A DNA stretch of 64,000 bases from Hymenobacter sp. 15J16-1T3B (GTDB lineage: Bacteria; Bacteroidota; Bacteroidia; Cytophagales; Hymenobacteraceae), in contig NZ_JAJFAV010000004.1 in assembly GCF_020711235.1 (NCBI RefSeq), forward strand, positions 124,001-188,000. Direction: 5' to 3'. A program made the position numbers and the translations under genes. Under the pieces are notes generated by a model, which searched no databases, was not told where the DNA came from, and was given only the letters and a program-made list of their open reading frames with translations. Shown here one piece after another: positions 51,171 through 61,600 of the stretch (within the stretch, counting starts at the first letter, position 1; the number at the start of each line of letters is the position of its first letter).

Positions 51171-53234
51171 TTACGCGGGCAAGCCCGCCGCCCGAATCTG
51201 TGCCAGCGCCTCCGTTACGCTCGTCACGGGCTGCTGGCAGGCGTGGTGGTAGCACACGTAAATCGTCGTTTGCCCGCCGGTCGCGCCGCGCCCTTGCAGC
51301 AAGGGCAGGGTACTGGCCGTGGTGGTGCCCGTCAGCACCGCGTTGGGCAGCAAGTGGCGGCTCAGCTCCCGCCGGAACGCCTCCGCTTCCGGCCCGACTA
51401 TGGCCACCTCCGCCAGCGGAGCCAGCAAGCTCAGATAAAGCGAAGCCCAACCGGCCAGGTGTTGTGGCTCCTGCACGGCCAGGGCCTGCGTGGCGGCTAG
51501 CATGGCCGCGGCCCGTTCGCGCCACTCCGCGCGGTCGAGCAGCGTGCCCAGCTGCAGCAGGTTGTGGGCCATGACGGAGTTGGAGCCAGGAATTACGTTA
51601 TCGAACAGCTCCTTTTTGCGAGCAATCAGCGCTTCGGCGGTGGCGTCGGTGTAGAAGAAGAGCGGATCGGCTGGGTCGTGAAAATTAGCCAGCACATATT
51701 CCGTCAATTCCTCGGCGCGCCGCAGCCACTGCTCGGCGAAAGTAACTTCGTAGAGGGCCGTATACGCATCGATGAGCAGCGCGTAGTCCTCCAGAAAGGC
51801 TGGAATAGTGGCCCGACCATGTTTGGTAGTGCGCCACAGCCCGCCGCCGGCCCGCCGCAGGTTCTGCTCGATAAAGTTTGCGTTCTGCAAAGCTAGTTGC
51901 AGGTAGTCGGCTTGGTGAAAAGCCCGGTAAGCATCGATGAGGCCCCGCAAGGCCAGGGCATTCCAGCCGGTGAGAATTTTGTCGTCGAGGCCCGGGCGCA
52001 CGCGCCTGTCGCGGTAGGCAAGCAGCTTAGCGCGCCAGCCCTGCACCAGCTCGGCCACCACGCCCGGCGTGAGCTGGTGGGCCTGGGCAAAGTCCGTTTC
52101 CGAGTGGCGGCGGTGCAGGATGTTGCGGCCGTGCTCCCAGTTGCCCACGGCGGTGCAGCGGTAGTAGTCGATGGCCAGCGGGGCTTCATCGCCCAGCGCC
52201 TCGCGCAGCTCGTCGAGGGTGTAGACGTAGAACTTGCCTTCCTCGCCCTCGCTGTCGGCGTCGAGGGAAGAATAGAAGCCGCCCTCGGGGCTGAGCAGCT
52301 CGCGCCGGAGCCAGCCCACCGTTTGCGTCACCACGTCGCGGTACAGCTCGTCCTGGGTGAGCTGGTAGGCTTCGGCGTAGAGGCTCAGCAGTTGCCCGTT
52401 GTCGTAGAGCATCTTCTCAAAGTGCGGCACCAGCCACTCGGCGTCCACGCTGTAGCGGGCAAAACCGCCGCCAACCTGGTCGTACAGCCCGCCCCAGGCC
52501 ATTTCGCGCAGGGTCAGCTCAGTTTGGCGCCGCTCGACGTGGTTGCCGGTCAGGGCATGGGCACGGAGCAGAAACCGCCAGATAACCGGCATAGCAAACT
52601 TTGGGGCTTTGGACGTACCGCCCAGCTTGGTATCGAAGCCCTTTTCCAGGTTGCGCAGCAGTTGCTGCAGCTGCAGGCGCGACAAGCCCGTCGTGGCCGC
52701 TTTCACCCCGTATTTTTCCAGGTCATGGGCCCGCAGCACCCGCGCAAAATCCTCCGCCGACTTGTCCAGCGCCGGGCGGTGCTCGGCCGTGGCGTACGCA
52801 TTCGAAACCTGCTGCAACAGCTCAAACCACTGCCGCGGCGGAAAGTAGGTGCCGCCGTAGAAGGGCTTGGCCTCGGGCGTCAGAAACACGTTTAGCGGCC
52901 AGCCGCCGCCCACGCCCATGGCCTGCACGGCGTCCATGTACACCTGGTCCACGTCGGGGCGCTCCTCCCGGTCCACTTTGATACACACAAACCGCTCGTT
53001 CATCACGCGCGCAATCTGCTCGTGCTCGAACGACTCGCGCTCCATCACGTGGCACCAGTGGCAAGCGGCGTACCCGATGCTGACCAGAATGAGTTTTTGC
53101 TCGTCCCGGGCCCGATTCAGCGCTTCTTCGCCCCAGGGGTACCAATCGACTGGGTTGTGGGCGTGCTGCAGCAGGTAGGGACTGGATTCGTGGATCAGTC
53201 GGTTGGGCCGGGTAGCAGGGGGCTGGGTAGTCAT
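51171..53234 (-). CDS. Thioredoxin-domain protein of YyaL/DUF255 (SPATA20) family
   Basis: A 687-residue protein. The N-terminal thioredoxin-like domain opens with [29 protein letters not shown], and has CHWC at 58-61 in the redox position ([16 protein letters not shown]), then [20 protein letters not shown] and [21 protein letters not shown] long (alpha/alpha) barrel like N-acylglucosamine 2-epimerase follows ([32 protein letters not shown]). The family is well conserved but of unknown biochemical role. No signal peptide is seen, so it is probably cytosolic. It lies between priA and the GSCFA gene, with a terminator upstream separating it from the latter. Confidence 0.92.
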   Translation of the reverse strand: MTTQPPATRPNRLIHESSPYLLQHAHNPVDWYPWGEEALNRARDEQKLILVSIGYAACHWCHVMERESFEHEQIARVMNERFVCIKVDREERPDVDQVYMDAVQAMGVGGGWPLNVFLTPEAKPFYGGTYFPPRQWFELLQQVSNAYATAEHRPALDKSAEDFARVLRAHDLEKYGVKAATTGLSRLQLQQLLRNLEKGFDTKLGGTSKAPKFAMPVIWRFLLRAHALTGNHVERRQTELTLREMAWGGLYDQVGGGFARYSVDAEWLVPHFEKMLYDNGQLLSLYAEAYQLTQDELYRDVVTQTVGWLRRELLSPEGGFYSSLDADSEGEEGKFYVYTLDELREALGDEAPLAIDYYRCTAVGNWEHGRNILHRRHSETDFAQAHQLTPGVVAELVQGWRAKLLAYRDRRVRPGLDDKILTGWNALALRGLIDAYRAFHQADYLQLALQNANFIEQNLRRAGGGLWRTTKHGRATIPAFLEDYALLIDAYTALYEVTFAEQWLRRAEELTEYVLANFHDPADPLFFYTDATAEALIARKKELFDNVIPGSNSVMAHNLLQLGTLLDRAEWRERAAAMLAATQALAVQEPQHLAGWASLYLSLLAPLAEVAIVGPEAEAFRRELSRHLLPNAVLTGTTTASTLPLLQGRGATGGQTTIYVCYHHACQQPVTSVTEALAQIRAAGLPA

Positions 53235-53290
53235 AGGCAGGAGGCAAAAGTGGGGCGGGCCGCTCAGCTACAGTACGAGAAACCAGCCAA

Positions 53291-53330
53291 AAACAACAAA
53301 CCCGGCCAGCAGGGACCGGGTTTGTTGTTT
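53291..53330 (-). terminator. Intrinsic terminator after the GSCFA gene
   Basis: AAACAACAAACCCGG (53291-53305) pairs perfectly over 15 bp with 53316-53330; on the minus strand it ends TTTGTTGTTTTTGG. It begins directly after the stop codon of the GSCFA gene. Confidence 0.8.
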
Positions 53331-55502
53331 CTAACTGGCAGCGGGCTCGTCGGGCTTGCGGCGCGGCGGCCGGCTCCGGCGTTTAGGCGCCGCGGCCGGC
53401 TCGCTTGGTGCTTCCGGAGTCGGGGTTGGCGCTGGCGTCGCTTCGGCCGCGGGCGGGGTAGATGGCGCCGGTTTGCGGCGCGGGGCTGCCCGGCGCCGGG
53501 GCGCGGGCGTTTCCGGCGCGGGGGCTGGCTCCGTGGCCGAGGTTTCTGGCGCGGCAGCTTCCACCATAGCCGGTAGCTCAGGCAAGGCCGGCGCGGCGGG
53601 CAGCGGGAGGCTTTCCGCCCCGGCGTCAAGAGCCGGCGTGACCTTGCTGGGCTTGCGCGGGCTGCGGCTGGCACGACGCGGCTTGGCACGCGGCGTTTCC
53701 TCGACTGGGCTAGCCGCCTCGTCCGAAGCCGCCGTCGGCGCTTCACCAGTGGCAAAATCTGCCGGTGCGGCGGGTGTTTCGTCAGGAATTGCTACCGCCG
53801 GGGCGCCCAATGCCGACTCCGCCAACGCAGGCGCTTCTGCCGGCAACAGGGGGGCAGCCGTAGACTCAGCCGCAGGTTCGGAATTCGCCGCAGCATCTTG
53901 GGCCGACGCTTCCTCAGTAGCAACGGGTTCGGCATACAGTGCCGGCTTTTTCCGCTTCGAGCGGTTGCGCCGCTTGGCTGCCGAGGTCGGGATAGGCGCC
54001 TCAACGGCGGGCAGCTCCACGGGCGGAAGCGCCGGTTCGGCATTCACCGGCAGTTCAGCTTCGTCGGCCGACGCGCTGGTAGCTGCTTCAGCGTTTTCGG
54101 CCGAAGCCGGGACTAGCGCCGTTTCAGCTGCAACGGTAGCCTCAGCGCTTACGGCAGCCTCACTGCCTTCAACCGTGGCTGCGGCCGCATCATCGGCGCC
54201 CGTGCGGTTTTTCTTTTTGTGCTTGCGGCCGCCGCGCTTGCGTTTGCGCCGTTTGCCGGCGCCCAGCTCACCCGGCAAGGCCGCTTCGGCTTCGTTGCTG
54301 CTGGTTGATTCGCTGGTTTCGAACTCGTCTTCTTCCTCGTCAGCTTCCGCCTCCGCTGACAGGATTTCGGCCCAGGTCGGCTCGGTTACTTTCGGCGGAG
54401 CGGCCTCTACGGGTTCCACCGCCTTGGGCGCGGCCGGCGTAGCAGCTGCGTCTTCGTAGCCAACGTCGATTCGCTCTTCGCCGTCGTCCTCATCCTCCGC
54501 CGGTGCGGGGGGCGCAGGGGCGGGCAGCGCCGCCAAGCGGTCCTGTACGTCGAGCAGCTCCAAGCGCACGTCCACGTGGCGGCTGAGCAGCCGCTCCAGA
54601 CGTTTGAGCGTTTGCTCCAGGAATTCGCGGTGTTCCGGCGCGCCTTCGTGCAGCGGCCGGTGGTGCAGCGCCCGCTGAATGCCGTCCCATTCCTGTACGA
54701 ACTGCTTGAAGCCGGGCTCGAAATACACCCCGGTAAACTTCTCCCACACGTACTGCTCGGCCACGTTCGACGGATGAATCATATCGTCCCCGTAGAAGCG
54801 GTAGTCGCGCAAGTCGTCCAGCAGCAGCTCGTAGGCCGGGAAATAAGAGGCACCGGGCAGCAATTCGCTGAGGTAGTGGCAGGCCACCCGCAGCACCGAT
54901 TTGCTCACCGCATTTAGCGGCAGGGTGTCCTTCAGGTGACGCACCGGGCTGACCGTCAGCACCAGCCGCAATTGCGGATTCTGTTGCCGCAGCAGTGCAT
55001 ACGCTTCGGTCACCGCCGATACAATTTCCTCGGCCGTCAGCAGCTCTTTTTCGAACCGGTCGGCGGGCACTTTGTGGCAGTTGTTCACCACCTCCCCAGT
55101 GTCGCGCAGGCGGTAGGCGTAGGCCGTGCCCAGCGTCCAGACCAGTACGTCGGCGCGTCGGGCAAAGGCCGCCGTTTCGCGCACGGTTTCCTCGATGCGC
55201 TCCAGCAGGGCAGGGGGGGAGTCAGCCCCCACGCTGGCGTGCAGGTCGTAGCTCTGCCAGCGGCCCCGGGCCTCTACCAGATGCTGCTGCCAATCGGTGT
55301 CCTCGCCGGCCACGGCGCGCAGCAAGCGGGCGGCGGCCAGCGGGTTAAATACGGTGCCGAAGGGATTGACTAGCGTCCGAACCTTGTGGTCGGTCAACCG
55401 CTCCCCGATGACGTCCGAAAAACACGACCCGATGGTGAGAACCCGCGCCCCGTGGGAGAGCAGCTGCGCGGCAGGTCGAAGGGATAATTCAGTGCGAAAC
55501 AT
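53331..55502 (-). CDS. GSCFA-domain protein with long charged low-complexity tail
   Basis: A 723-residue protein. The GSCFA domain, an SGNH-hydrolase-like fold, covers about 1-310 and begins MFRTELSLRP; it has GSCFSDVIGERL at 25-36 with the presumed nucleophile Ser, then LVNPFGTVFNPL, VLVWTLGTAYAYR, VLTVSPVRHLKDTLPLNAVS and a late FYGDDMIHPSNVAEQYVWEK with the Asp/His pair. The last 370 or so residues are unusual: Ala/Glu/Pro-rich with basic patches (KRRKRKRGGRKHKKKNRTG, KRRNRSKRKK, RRRAAPRRKPAP, KRRSRPPRRK). Bacteroidetes GSCFA proteins are usually only about 320 residues. Its role is unknown. Confidence 0.85.
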   Translation of the reverse strand: MFRTELSLRPAAQLLSHGARVLTIGSCFSDVIGERLTDHKVRTLVNPFGTVFNPLAAARLLRAVAGEDTDWQQHLVEARGRWQSYDLHASVGADSPPALLERIEETVRETAAFARRADVLVWTLGTAYAYRLRDTGEVVNNCHKVPADRFEKELLTAEEIVSAVTEAYALLRQQNPQLRLVLTVSPVRHLKDTLPLNAVSKSVLRVACHYLSELLPGASYFPAYELLLDDLRDYRFYGDDMIHPSNVAEQYVWEKFTGVYFEPGFKQFVQEWDGIQRALHHRPLHEGAPEHREFLEQTLKRLERLLSRHVDVRLELLDVQDRLAALPAPAPPAPAEDEDDGEERIDVGYEDAAATPAAPKAVEPVEAAPPKVTEPTWAEILSAEAEADEEEDEFETSESTSSNEAEAALPGELGAGKRRKRKRGGRKHKKKNRTGADDAAAATVEGSEAAVSAEATVAAETALVPASAENAEAATSASADEAELPVNAEPALPPVELPAVEAPIPTSAAKRRNRSKRKKPALYAEPVATEEASAQDAAANSEPAAESTAAPLLPAEAPALAESALGAPAVAIPDETPAAPADFATGEAPTAASDEAASPVEETPRAKPRRASRSPRKPSKVTPALDAGAESLPLPAAPALPELPAMVEAAAPETSATEPAPAPETPAPRRRAAPRRKPAPSTPPAAEATPAPTPTPEAPSEPAAAPKRRSRPPRRKPDEPAAS

Positions 55503-55670
55503 TAGCAAAAACAGTCCTGGCGGCGGCAACCCGGCGGCCAACCTACGCAACGGCAGGCGGAAGGCCAAACGATGGCGCCGACGCGGCCTCGGGCCAGCGG
55601 CGCCACTGGGGCGGGGTGCAGATAAAGCGGCGTACGCGCTTCCGCCTACGCAAGCTAAGGCTTATACGAC

Positions 55671-55701
55671 AAAAAAAGCCCCACCACGAGGGCGGGGCTT
55701 T
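55671..55701 (-). terminator. Intrinsic terminator after rplI
   Basis: AAAGCCCC (55675-55682) pairs with GGGGCTTT (55694-55701), the stem extending inward past one mismatch. The minus strand continues into T7. It lies 22 bp after the rplI stop. Confidence 0.85.
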
Positions 55702-55723
55702 CTAAAAGCGGGGCAGCGGCCGA

Positions 55724-56167
55724 TTACTCAGCTACTACGTTTACGCGAATCTTGTGCTTCACCTCGCGGTGCAGGTCGATGGAGGCGGTGTATTCGCCCA
55801 CGGTCGACGGGTCCGAGTCGAGGCTGATGCGCTTGCGGTCCACGTCGAAGCCTTTGGACTTCAGCGCGTCGGCAATCTGCAGCGTGGTCACGCGGCCGAA
55901 GATCTTGCCCGAATCACCCACCTTGGCGGGGATGTCGATGCTCAGGTCGCCGATGTTGTTGGCCAGGGTCTGAGCGTCGGTTTTCACCTTCTCAGCCTTG
56001 TGCGACGCCTGGCGTACGTTCTCGGCTACGATTTTCTTGTTGGTTTTGTCGGCCACTACGGCCAGACCCTGGGGCAACAGGTAATTGCGGCCGTAGCCGG
56101 GCTTTACCGTCACGACGTCGTTCTTGTAGCCCAGGCCTTTTACGTCGTCTTTCAGGATAACTTCCAT
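55724..56167 (-). CDS. rplI: 50S ribosomal protein L9
   Basis: A 147-residue protein. It begins MEVILKDDVKGLGYKNDVVT and has VKPGYGRNYLLPQGLAVVAD, the diagnostic N-terminal L9 signature that binds 23S rRNA. The long helix and C-terminal domain follow (GRVTTLQIADALKSKGFDVD). It is the last gene of the rpsF-rpsR-rplI operon, 29 bp after rpsR. Confidence 0.97.
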   Translation of the reverse strand: MEVILKDDVKGLGYKNDVVTVKPGYGRNYLLPQGLAVVADKTNKKIVAENVRQASHKAEKVKTDAQTLANNIGDLSIDIPAKVGDSGKIFGRVTTLQIADALKSKGFDVDRKRISLDSDPSTVGEYTASIDLHREVKHKIRVNVVAE

Positions 56168-56196
56168 CTTGCGGAGTCGTCGTTAAGGGTAATGGA

Positions 56197-56448
56197 CTAT
56201 TTCAGCTGGTCAGCCACGTAGGGCATCAGGGCCAGGTGACGGGCTTTTGCCACGGCCTGGGCCACTTTGCGCTGGAATTTCAGGCTGGTGCCCGTGATAC
56301 GGCGGGGCAGAATGCGGCCCTGCTCGTTCACGAACTTCAGCAGGAAGTCCGGGTTTTTGTAGTCGACGTAGCGGATACCAGCTTTCTTGAAGCGGCAGTA
56401 CTTGGTGCGCTGCTCCTGCTTGTGGATGCGTTCGTTGGCGAGGCTCAT
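56197..56448 (-). CDS. rpsR: 30S ribosomal protein S18
   Basis: An 83-residue protein with the S18 core: [60 protein letters not shown]. It binds the platform of the small subunit together with S6. The gene lies 4 bp after rpsF. Confidence 0.97.
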   Translation of the reverse strand: MSLANERIHKQEQRTKYCRFKKAGIRYVDYKNPDFLLKFVNEQGRILPRRITGTSLKFQRKVAQAVAKARHLALMPYVADQLK

Positions 56449-56452
56449 CTGA

Positions 56453-56827
56453 TTACTGGGCTACGGCTTCGGTTTGCTTTGCTTTCTGCGAGTTCAGTTC
56501 GCCCTTGCGGCGACGCTCGTTGTAAGCCACGGCGTGCTTATCGAGCACCGTGGTCAGGAAGCGGATTACCCGCTCGTCGCGGCGGTAAGCCAGTTCCAGC
56601 ACGTCGATAGCGGCGGCGGGAGCGGTGAACTCAACCAGGTAGTAGTACCCAGTCGATTTTTTCTGAATCGGATAGGCCAGCTTGCGCAAGCCCCAGTTTT
56701 CCGTGTTCAGGAGGTCGGCGCCATTTTCCTTAAGCACCTGCGTGAACTTCTCGATCGTCTCTTGAACCTGCGCGTCGTTGAGGACGGGCGTCAGTACGAA
56801 GACGGTCTCATAGTTTCTGTTAGCCAT
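56453..56827 (-). CDS. rpsF: 30S ribosomal protein S6
   Basis: A 124-residue protein. It begins [20 protein letters not shown] and has the S6 motifs [40 protein letters not shown] and [14 protein letters not shown]. It pairs with S18. An open frame extends to 56953, but conservation puts the start at 56827; a perfect -7 element is 42 bp upstream. Confidence 0.96.
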   Translation of the reverse strand: MANRNYETVFVLTPVLNDAQVQETIEKFTQVLKENGADLLNTENWGLRKLAYPIQKKSTGYYYLVEFTAPAAAIDVLELAYRRDERVIRFLTTVLDKHAVAYNERRRKGELNSQKAKQTEAVAQ

Positions 56828-56869
56828 TGCGGAACAGAGAAAAAGTAAGTGAGACGATGAATGAGCCGG

Positions 56870-56877
56870 CAAAGGTA
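56870..56877 (-). promoter_or_regulatory. Probable rpsF operon -7 element
   Basis: The minus strand reads TACCTTTG, an exact TAnnTTTG match 42 bp before the rpsF ATG. It would give a leader of about 35 nt, long enough for S6/S18 autoregulation, though I identified no such structure. Confidence 0.55.
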
Positions 56878-57078
56878 AGACTTTTACCAATTCGACCAGC
56901 CTGTGACTGACAAATAATTTACCGAAACAGTTCGACAAACTTCTGATTACCAACCCGCAAACCTTGGTGGCCGTAGGCGGGTTGAAAGCACGAGAGCCAA
57001 GTGGCGTCGGAAACTAAGTTGGATGTTTCGGAGGCCAACCTTTTATACCTATATATAATAAGGTGTAAACGAGGCTTT

Positions 57079-57122
57079 TTAGAATGGTTCTAAGTAGGCT
57101 GAATAGGCCGAAAATTAGCCTA
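57079..57122. promoter_or_regulatory. Inverted repeats upstream of the act promoter
   Basis: TTAGAA-TGG-TTCTAA (57079-57093) and TAGGCT ... AGCCTA (57095-57100 and 57117-57122) lie just upstream of the -33 element at 57129, in an AT-rich stretch that also contains TATACCTATATATAATA. They could be sites for an activator or repressor of the respiratory operon. Function inferred from position. Confidence 0.35.
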
Positions 57123-57128
57123 GGCTGG

Positions 57129-57159
57129 TTTGTTCTCTGGCATTCGTGGGCTACATTTG
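57129..57159 (+). promoter_or_regulatory. Canonical Bacteroidetes promoter of the act operon
   Basis: TTTG (57129-57132), 19 bp, then TACATTTG (57152-57159): an exact match to TTTG-N19-21-TAnnTTTG. Transcription should start near 57166, about 40 nt before the actA ATG. A GTG 13 bases into the promoter would extend the frame, but it is unlikely to be used. Confidence 0.85.
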
Positions 57160-57205
57160 TGGCCCTAAAGCACCCTGCTTTTACGTTTTTCCAGCACGTT
57201 TTGCA

Positions 57206-58534
57206 ATGAGTAGCTACCGACTACGTCCTTTTTCACACTGGCTTCTCGCTCTGTTCCTGACGTTTACTGCCGTTGGCCAAGTGGCCGCGCAGGATGCCGC
57301 TACGGTGAGCAAAGAAGGTGTGACGCCCGGGGCCACGGCCGCTGCTGCCCCCGCGGCAGCCGCTGGCAGTGCCGCCGGTGCCGGTGATGCCGCCGCTATT
57401 GCGGCCGGCGACGCCCTCTTCAAAGGCAACTGCGCCCAGTGTCACGCCGTCAATGACGTCGTAGTTGGTCCGGCTCTGGCTGGCATCGACAAGCGCCGCC
57501 CCCTGCCTTGGATTATCAAATGGGTGAAGAACTCCAGCAAGGTTGTCGCCAGCGGCGACGAGTACGCGGTGAAGCTCTTCAACCAGTACCAGAAGCAGCA
57601 GATGCCCAGCTTCGCCCTGAGCGACGCTGAAATCACCTCCATCGTGGCTTACGTGAAGTCGCAGGAGGGCGCTGCCAAAACGCCGACCGCCCAAGGCCAG
57701 CCCACGGCTGATTCGGGCCAAACGGCTGCCGCCGGCGACGACGCGGCCGGCTCGGGCAAGTACGTGAACGTCGTGCTCATCGTCCTTATTGTGGTGCTGA
57801 TTGTGCTGGTGGTAACGCTGGTTATCATCGCCAACATCATGAAGGACGTGCTGCGGGGCCGCAAAGACCTCGACGGCCGCGACGTAGAAATCCTCGAGCA
57901 GAAAACCGACTGGATGGGCGTCCTGAAGTCGGGCTGGTTCAAAGGGGTAGTCGGCACGCTGTTCGTGCTGGTGGTGCTCTACGAATCCATCCAGGGCATT
58001 ATGGCCGTAGGCCTGAGCCAGGGTTACCAGCCGGCGCAGCCCATTGCCTTCTCGCACAAGCTGCACGCCGGGGAGCACCAAATCAACTGCGCCTACTGCC
58101 ACACCTCGGTGTACAAGAGCAAGTCGGCCAACATTCCCTCGGCCAACATCTGTATGAACTGCCACTCGCAGATCAAGACGACCTCGCCGGAAATCAAGAA
58201 AATCTACCGCGCTATCCAGCGCCAGCAGCCGATCCAGTGGGTGCGTATCCACAACCTGCCGGACCTGGCTTACTTCAACCACTCGCAGCACACGCAGGTG
58301 GGTGGCATCGAATGCCAGACCTGCCACGGCCCGATCCAGAACATGGACGTGGTGTACCAGTACTCGGCCCTGACCATGGGCTGGTGCATCAACTGCCACC
58401 GCGAGACGCCGCTTAACACCAAAGGCAACGGCTACTACGACAACCTGGTGAAGCTGCACAACGAGGCTAACGCCGGGGCTCCGTTCACCGTGTCGTCGAA
58501 CGGCGGCACCGAATGCTCGAAGTGCCACTACTAA
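57206..58534 (+). CDS. actA: Alternative complex III subunit ActA, multiheme cytochrome c with fused class I domain
   Basis: A 442-residue exported cytochrome. After the signal peptide (ends near GQVAAQ, about residue 29) comes a class I cytochrome c domain with CAQCH at 76-80. Two membrane helices follow (about 188-210 and 247-265). The C-terminal domain has five CxxCH motifs: CAYCH 295, CMNCH 316, CQTCH 370, CINCH 394 and CSKCH 437. So six hemes are predicted, one more than the pentaheme ActA of other organisms. It should pass electrons from ActB to a soluble cytochrome or terminal oxidase. It starts at MSSYRLRPF. actB follows. Confidence 0.92.
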   Translation: MSSYRLRPFSHWLLALFLTFTAVGQVAAQDAATVSKEGVTPGATAAAAPAAAAGSAAGAGDAAAIAAGDALFKGNCAQCHAVNDVVVGPALAGIDKRRPLPWIIKWVKNSSKVVASGDEYAVKLFNQYQKQQMPSFALSDAEITSIVAYVKSQEGAAKTPTAQGQPTADSGQTAAAGDDAAGSGKYVNVVLIVLIVVLIVLVVTLVIIANIMKDVLRGRKDLDGRDVEILEQKTDWMGVLKSGWFKGVVGTLFVLVVLYESIQGIMAVGLSQGYQPAQPIAFSHKLHAGEHQINCAYCHTSVYKSKSANIPSANICMNCHSQIKTTSPEIKKIYRAIQRQQPIQWVRIHNLPDLAYFNHSQHTQVGGIECQTCHGPIQNMDVVYQYSALTMGWCINCHRETPLNTKGNGYYDNLVKLHNEANAGAPFTVSSNGGTECSKCHY

Positions 58535-58671
58535 TAGGTTGATTGGAACCCAGGAGGCGCTGGCCCAGTTCGGCGCCTCCCGTTCCGCTTTCACGTCGAA
58601 ACAGAGAAACACTTGGGCCCTGTGACGGCCGCTTATACGTCACCGCGCAGTCCCTAAGTACCCATACACAC

Positions 58672-61600
58672 ATGCAAGAGTCGCCTAAGTACTGGAAGGG
58701 AATCGAGGAGCTCGAAAACTCGCCGGAGTTTCTGCATAACGCCCTGAGCGAGTTCGGCATTCCGATGAAGGAAAGCCGTCCCTCGACGGACGATACGGTA
58801 GCCCCACGTCGCGACTTCCTCAAGCTGATGGGCTTCGGCCTGGCTGCTGCCACGCTGGCTAGCTGCGAAGCACCCGTGCGCAAAGCCATTCCGTACCTGA
58901 ACAAGCCCGAAGAAGTTGATCCGGGCATTGCTAACTTCTACGCCTCGACCTACTTCACCGGTCAGGACTACAACAGCGTGCTGGTCAAGACGCGCGAAGG
59001 CCGTCCGATCAAGCTCGAAGGCAACCCCGAGTCGCCGGTAACGCGTGGTGGCCTGTCGGCCCGCGCGCAGGCCTCGGTGCTGAGCCTCTACGACGGCGCC
59101 CGCCTGCAGTCGTTTGCCATCAACGGCAAGCCCGCTGACAAGGAAAAAGTAGACCAAGAGCTTCGCGGCCGTCTGGCTTCGGCTGGCCGCATTGCCATCG
59201 TTTCGCACACGATTATCAGCCCGAGCACCAAGCGCGCCATTGCGGACTTCGCGGGCCGTTTCGGCAACGTGGAGCACGTGATGTACGATGCCAACTCGGT
59301 ATCGGCCCTGCTGCGCGCCAACGGTGGCGTGGTTCCCGGTTACGACTTCAGCAAGGCCTCGGTTATCGTGAGCCTGGGCGCCGACTTCCTCGGCACCTGG
59401 ATTTCGCCGGTGGAATACGCCGCGCAGTACGTTGTTAATCGCAAAGTTTCGTCGGACAAGCGCAGCATGTCGCGCCACATCCAGTTCGAAACGAACATGT
59501 CGCTGACCGGCTCCAACGCCGACATCCGCGCCGCGGTCAAGCCCTCGCAGATTGGCACTATCGCCCAGCAGCTGCACGCCGCCATCGTGGGTGGTAGCAT
59601 GCCCGCTAAGCCGGCCGATCCGAAGAAGGACATCATGGCCAATGCCCTGTACATGGCGGCCTCGGAACTGAAGGCGGCCGGCAACGGCGGTCTGGTGGTT
59701 TCGGGTTCGAACGACGCCAACGTACAGGCCCTGGTAGCTGCCATCAACGCCGCGCTCGGCACCGCCGCCATTAACCCGGCTGCTCCGTCGTACGTGCGTC
59801 AGGGCGACGACCAGCGCATGGCCAACTTGGTGAATGGTATCGGCAGCTACGGCGCCGTTATCTTCTACCACGCCAACCCGGTGTACGACCACCCGATGGG
59901 TGACAAAGTCGCCGCAGCCCTAGCCAACAAAGGCCTGCTGTCGATTTCGTTTAACCACACGGCTGACGAAACTGGCTCCCTCTGCCAGTACCAGTGCCCC
60001 GACCACCACTGGATGGAGTCGTGGAACGACTACGAACCCAAGCGCGGTTTCCTGAGCCTTGCGCAGCCGGTAATTACGCCGCTGTTCAAGACGCGTCAGG
60101 CACAGGAAAGCCTGCTGACCTGGGCCGGTAACCCTACCTCTTACTATAACTACCTGCGCAACAACTGGCGCGGTATTCTGGGAGGCAACTTCCAGGCTGG
60201 TTGGGACAAGGCCGTGCACGACGGCGTCGCCACCGGTACGCTGCTGCCGGCTCCGGCCGCGCAACTGGCTCCGGCTGGTCAGGCTACGGCTCCGGCCGCT
60301 AAGTCGGGCGGCGTTGAGCTGGCCATCTACGAGAAAGTAGCCCTGGGCAGCGGCGCGGAAGCCAATAACCCCTGGCTGCAAGAACTGCCCGACCCGGTAT
60401 CGAAAGCTACCTGGGGCAACTACGTGACGGTGCCGCGTGCCATGGCCAAAGAAAAAGGCTGGGAGCAAGGCGACGTAGTGAAAGTAACCGCCAACGGCAA
60501 ATCCCTGGAACTGCCGGTGCTGATTCAACCGGGTCAGGCGCAAGGCACCATCGGCATTGCACTCGGCTACGGTCGCACTAAAGCTGGCATGGTGGCTGAC
60601 AAAGTAGGCGCTAACGCCTATCCGCTGGTGTCGCTGGCCGACAACGCCCTGAACTACACTGCTACGGCTACTGTCGAAGCTACCGGCTCGCGCGAGCCGC
60701 TGGCCCAGACGCAGACCCACCACACCATCATGGACCGCAAGCCGGTCGTGCAGGTGGCCACGCTGGAGCAGTACATCAAGAATCCCAAAGAGGTAACGGA
60801 GTACGACAAGATTGCTACGCCGGACGGGCTGGAGAAACCCAGCAAAGTCTCGCTGTGGCAGGACTATGAGTACAAGAACCACCACTGGGCCATGGCCATC
60901 GACCTGAACTCGTGCATTGGCTGCGGCTCGTGCGTGGTGGGTTGCCAGGTGGAAAACAACGTGCCCGTAGTCGGCAAGCAGGAGGTTATCAACCGCCGCG
61001 AAATGCACTGGCTGCGTATCGACCGCTACTACAGCTCCGATACCCACAAGGACTCGTTTGAGGACAAGGGCAAGCTGTCGACCTACGCTTTGATGGAAGA
61101 CCCCTCGGACAACCCGCAGGTTATCTTCCAGCCGATGCTCTGCCAGCACTGCAACCACGCTCCCTGCGAAACGGTGTGCCCGGTACTGGCTACCACCCAC
61201 AGCACCGAAGGTCTGAACCAGATGACCTACAACCGCTGCGTGGGTACGCGCTACTGCGCCAACAACTGCCCGTACAAAGTGCGTCGCTTCAACTGGTTCT
61301 CGTACTACTCCAACGAAAAGTTCGAAACCGTAAACGGCCACATGTTCACCGACCTGGGCCGCATGGTGCTGAACCCGGACGTGATGGTGCGCGCCCGCGG
61401 TGTAATCGAGAAGTGTTCGTTCTGCGTGCAGCGCATTCAGCTCGGCAAGCTCGAAGCCAAGAAGCAGAAGCGTCGCCCGGTGGACGGCGAAGTGGTTACC
61501 GCTTGCGCTCAGTCCTGCCCGACCCAAGCTATTGTGTTCGGTGATTTGAAAGACCCGAACTCGCGTGTGGCCCAGATCTGGCGCCGCGAAGACGGCGAGC

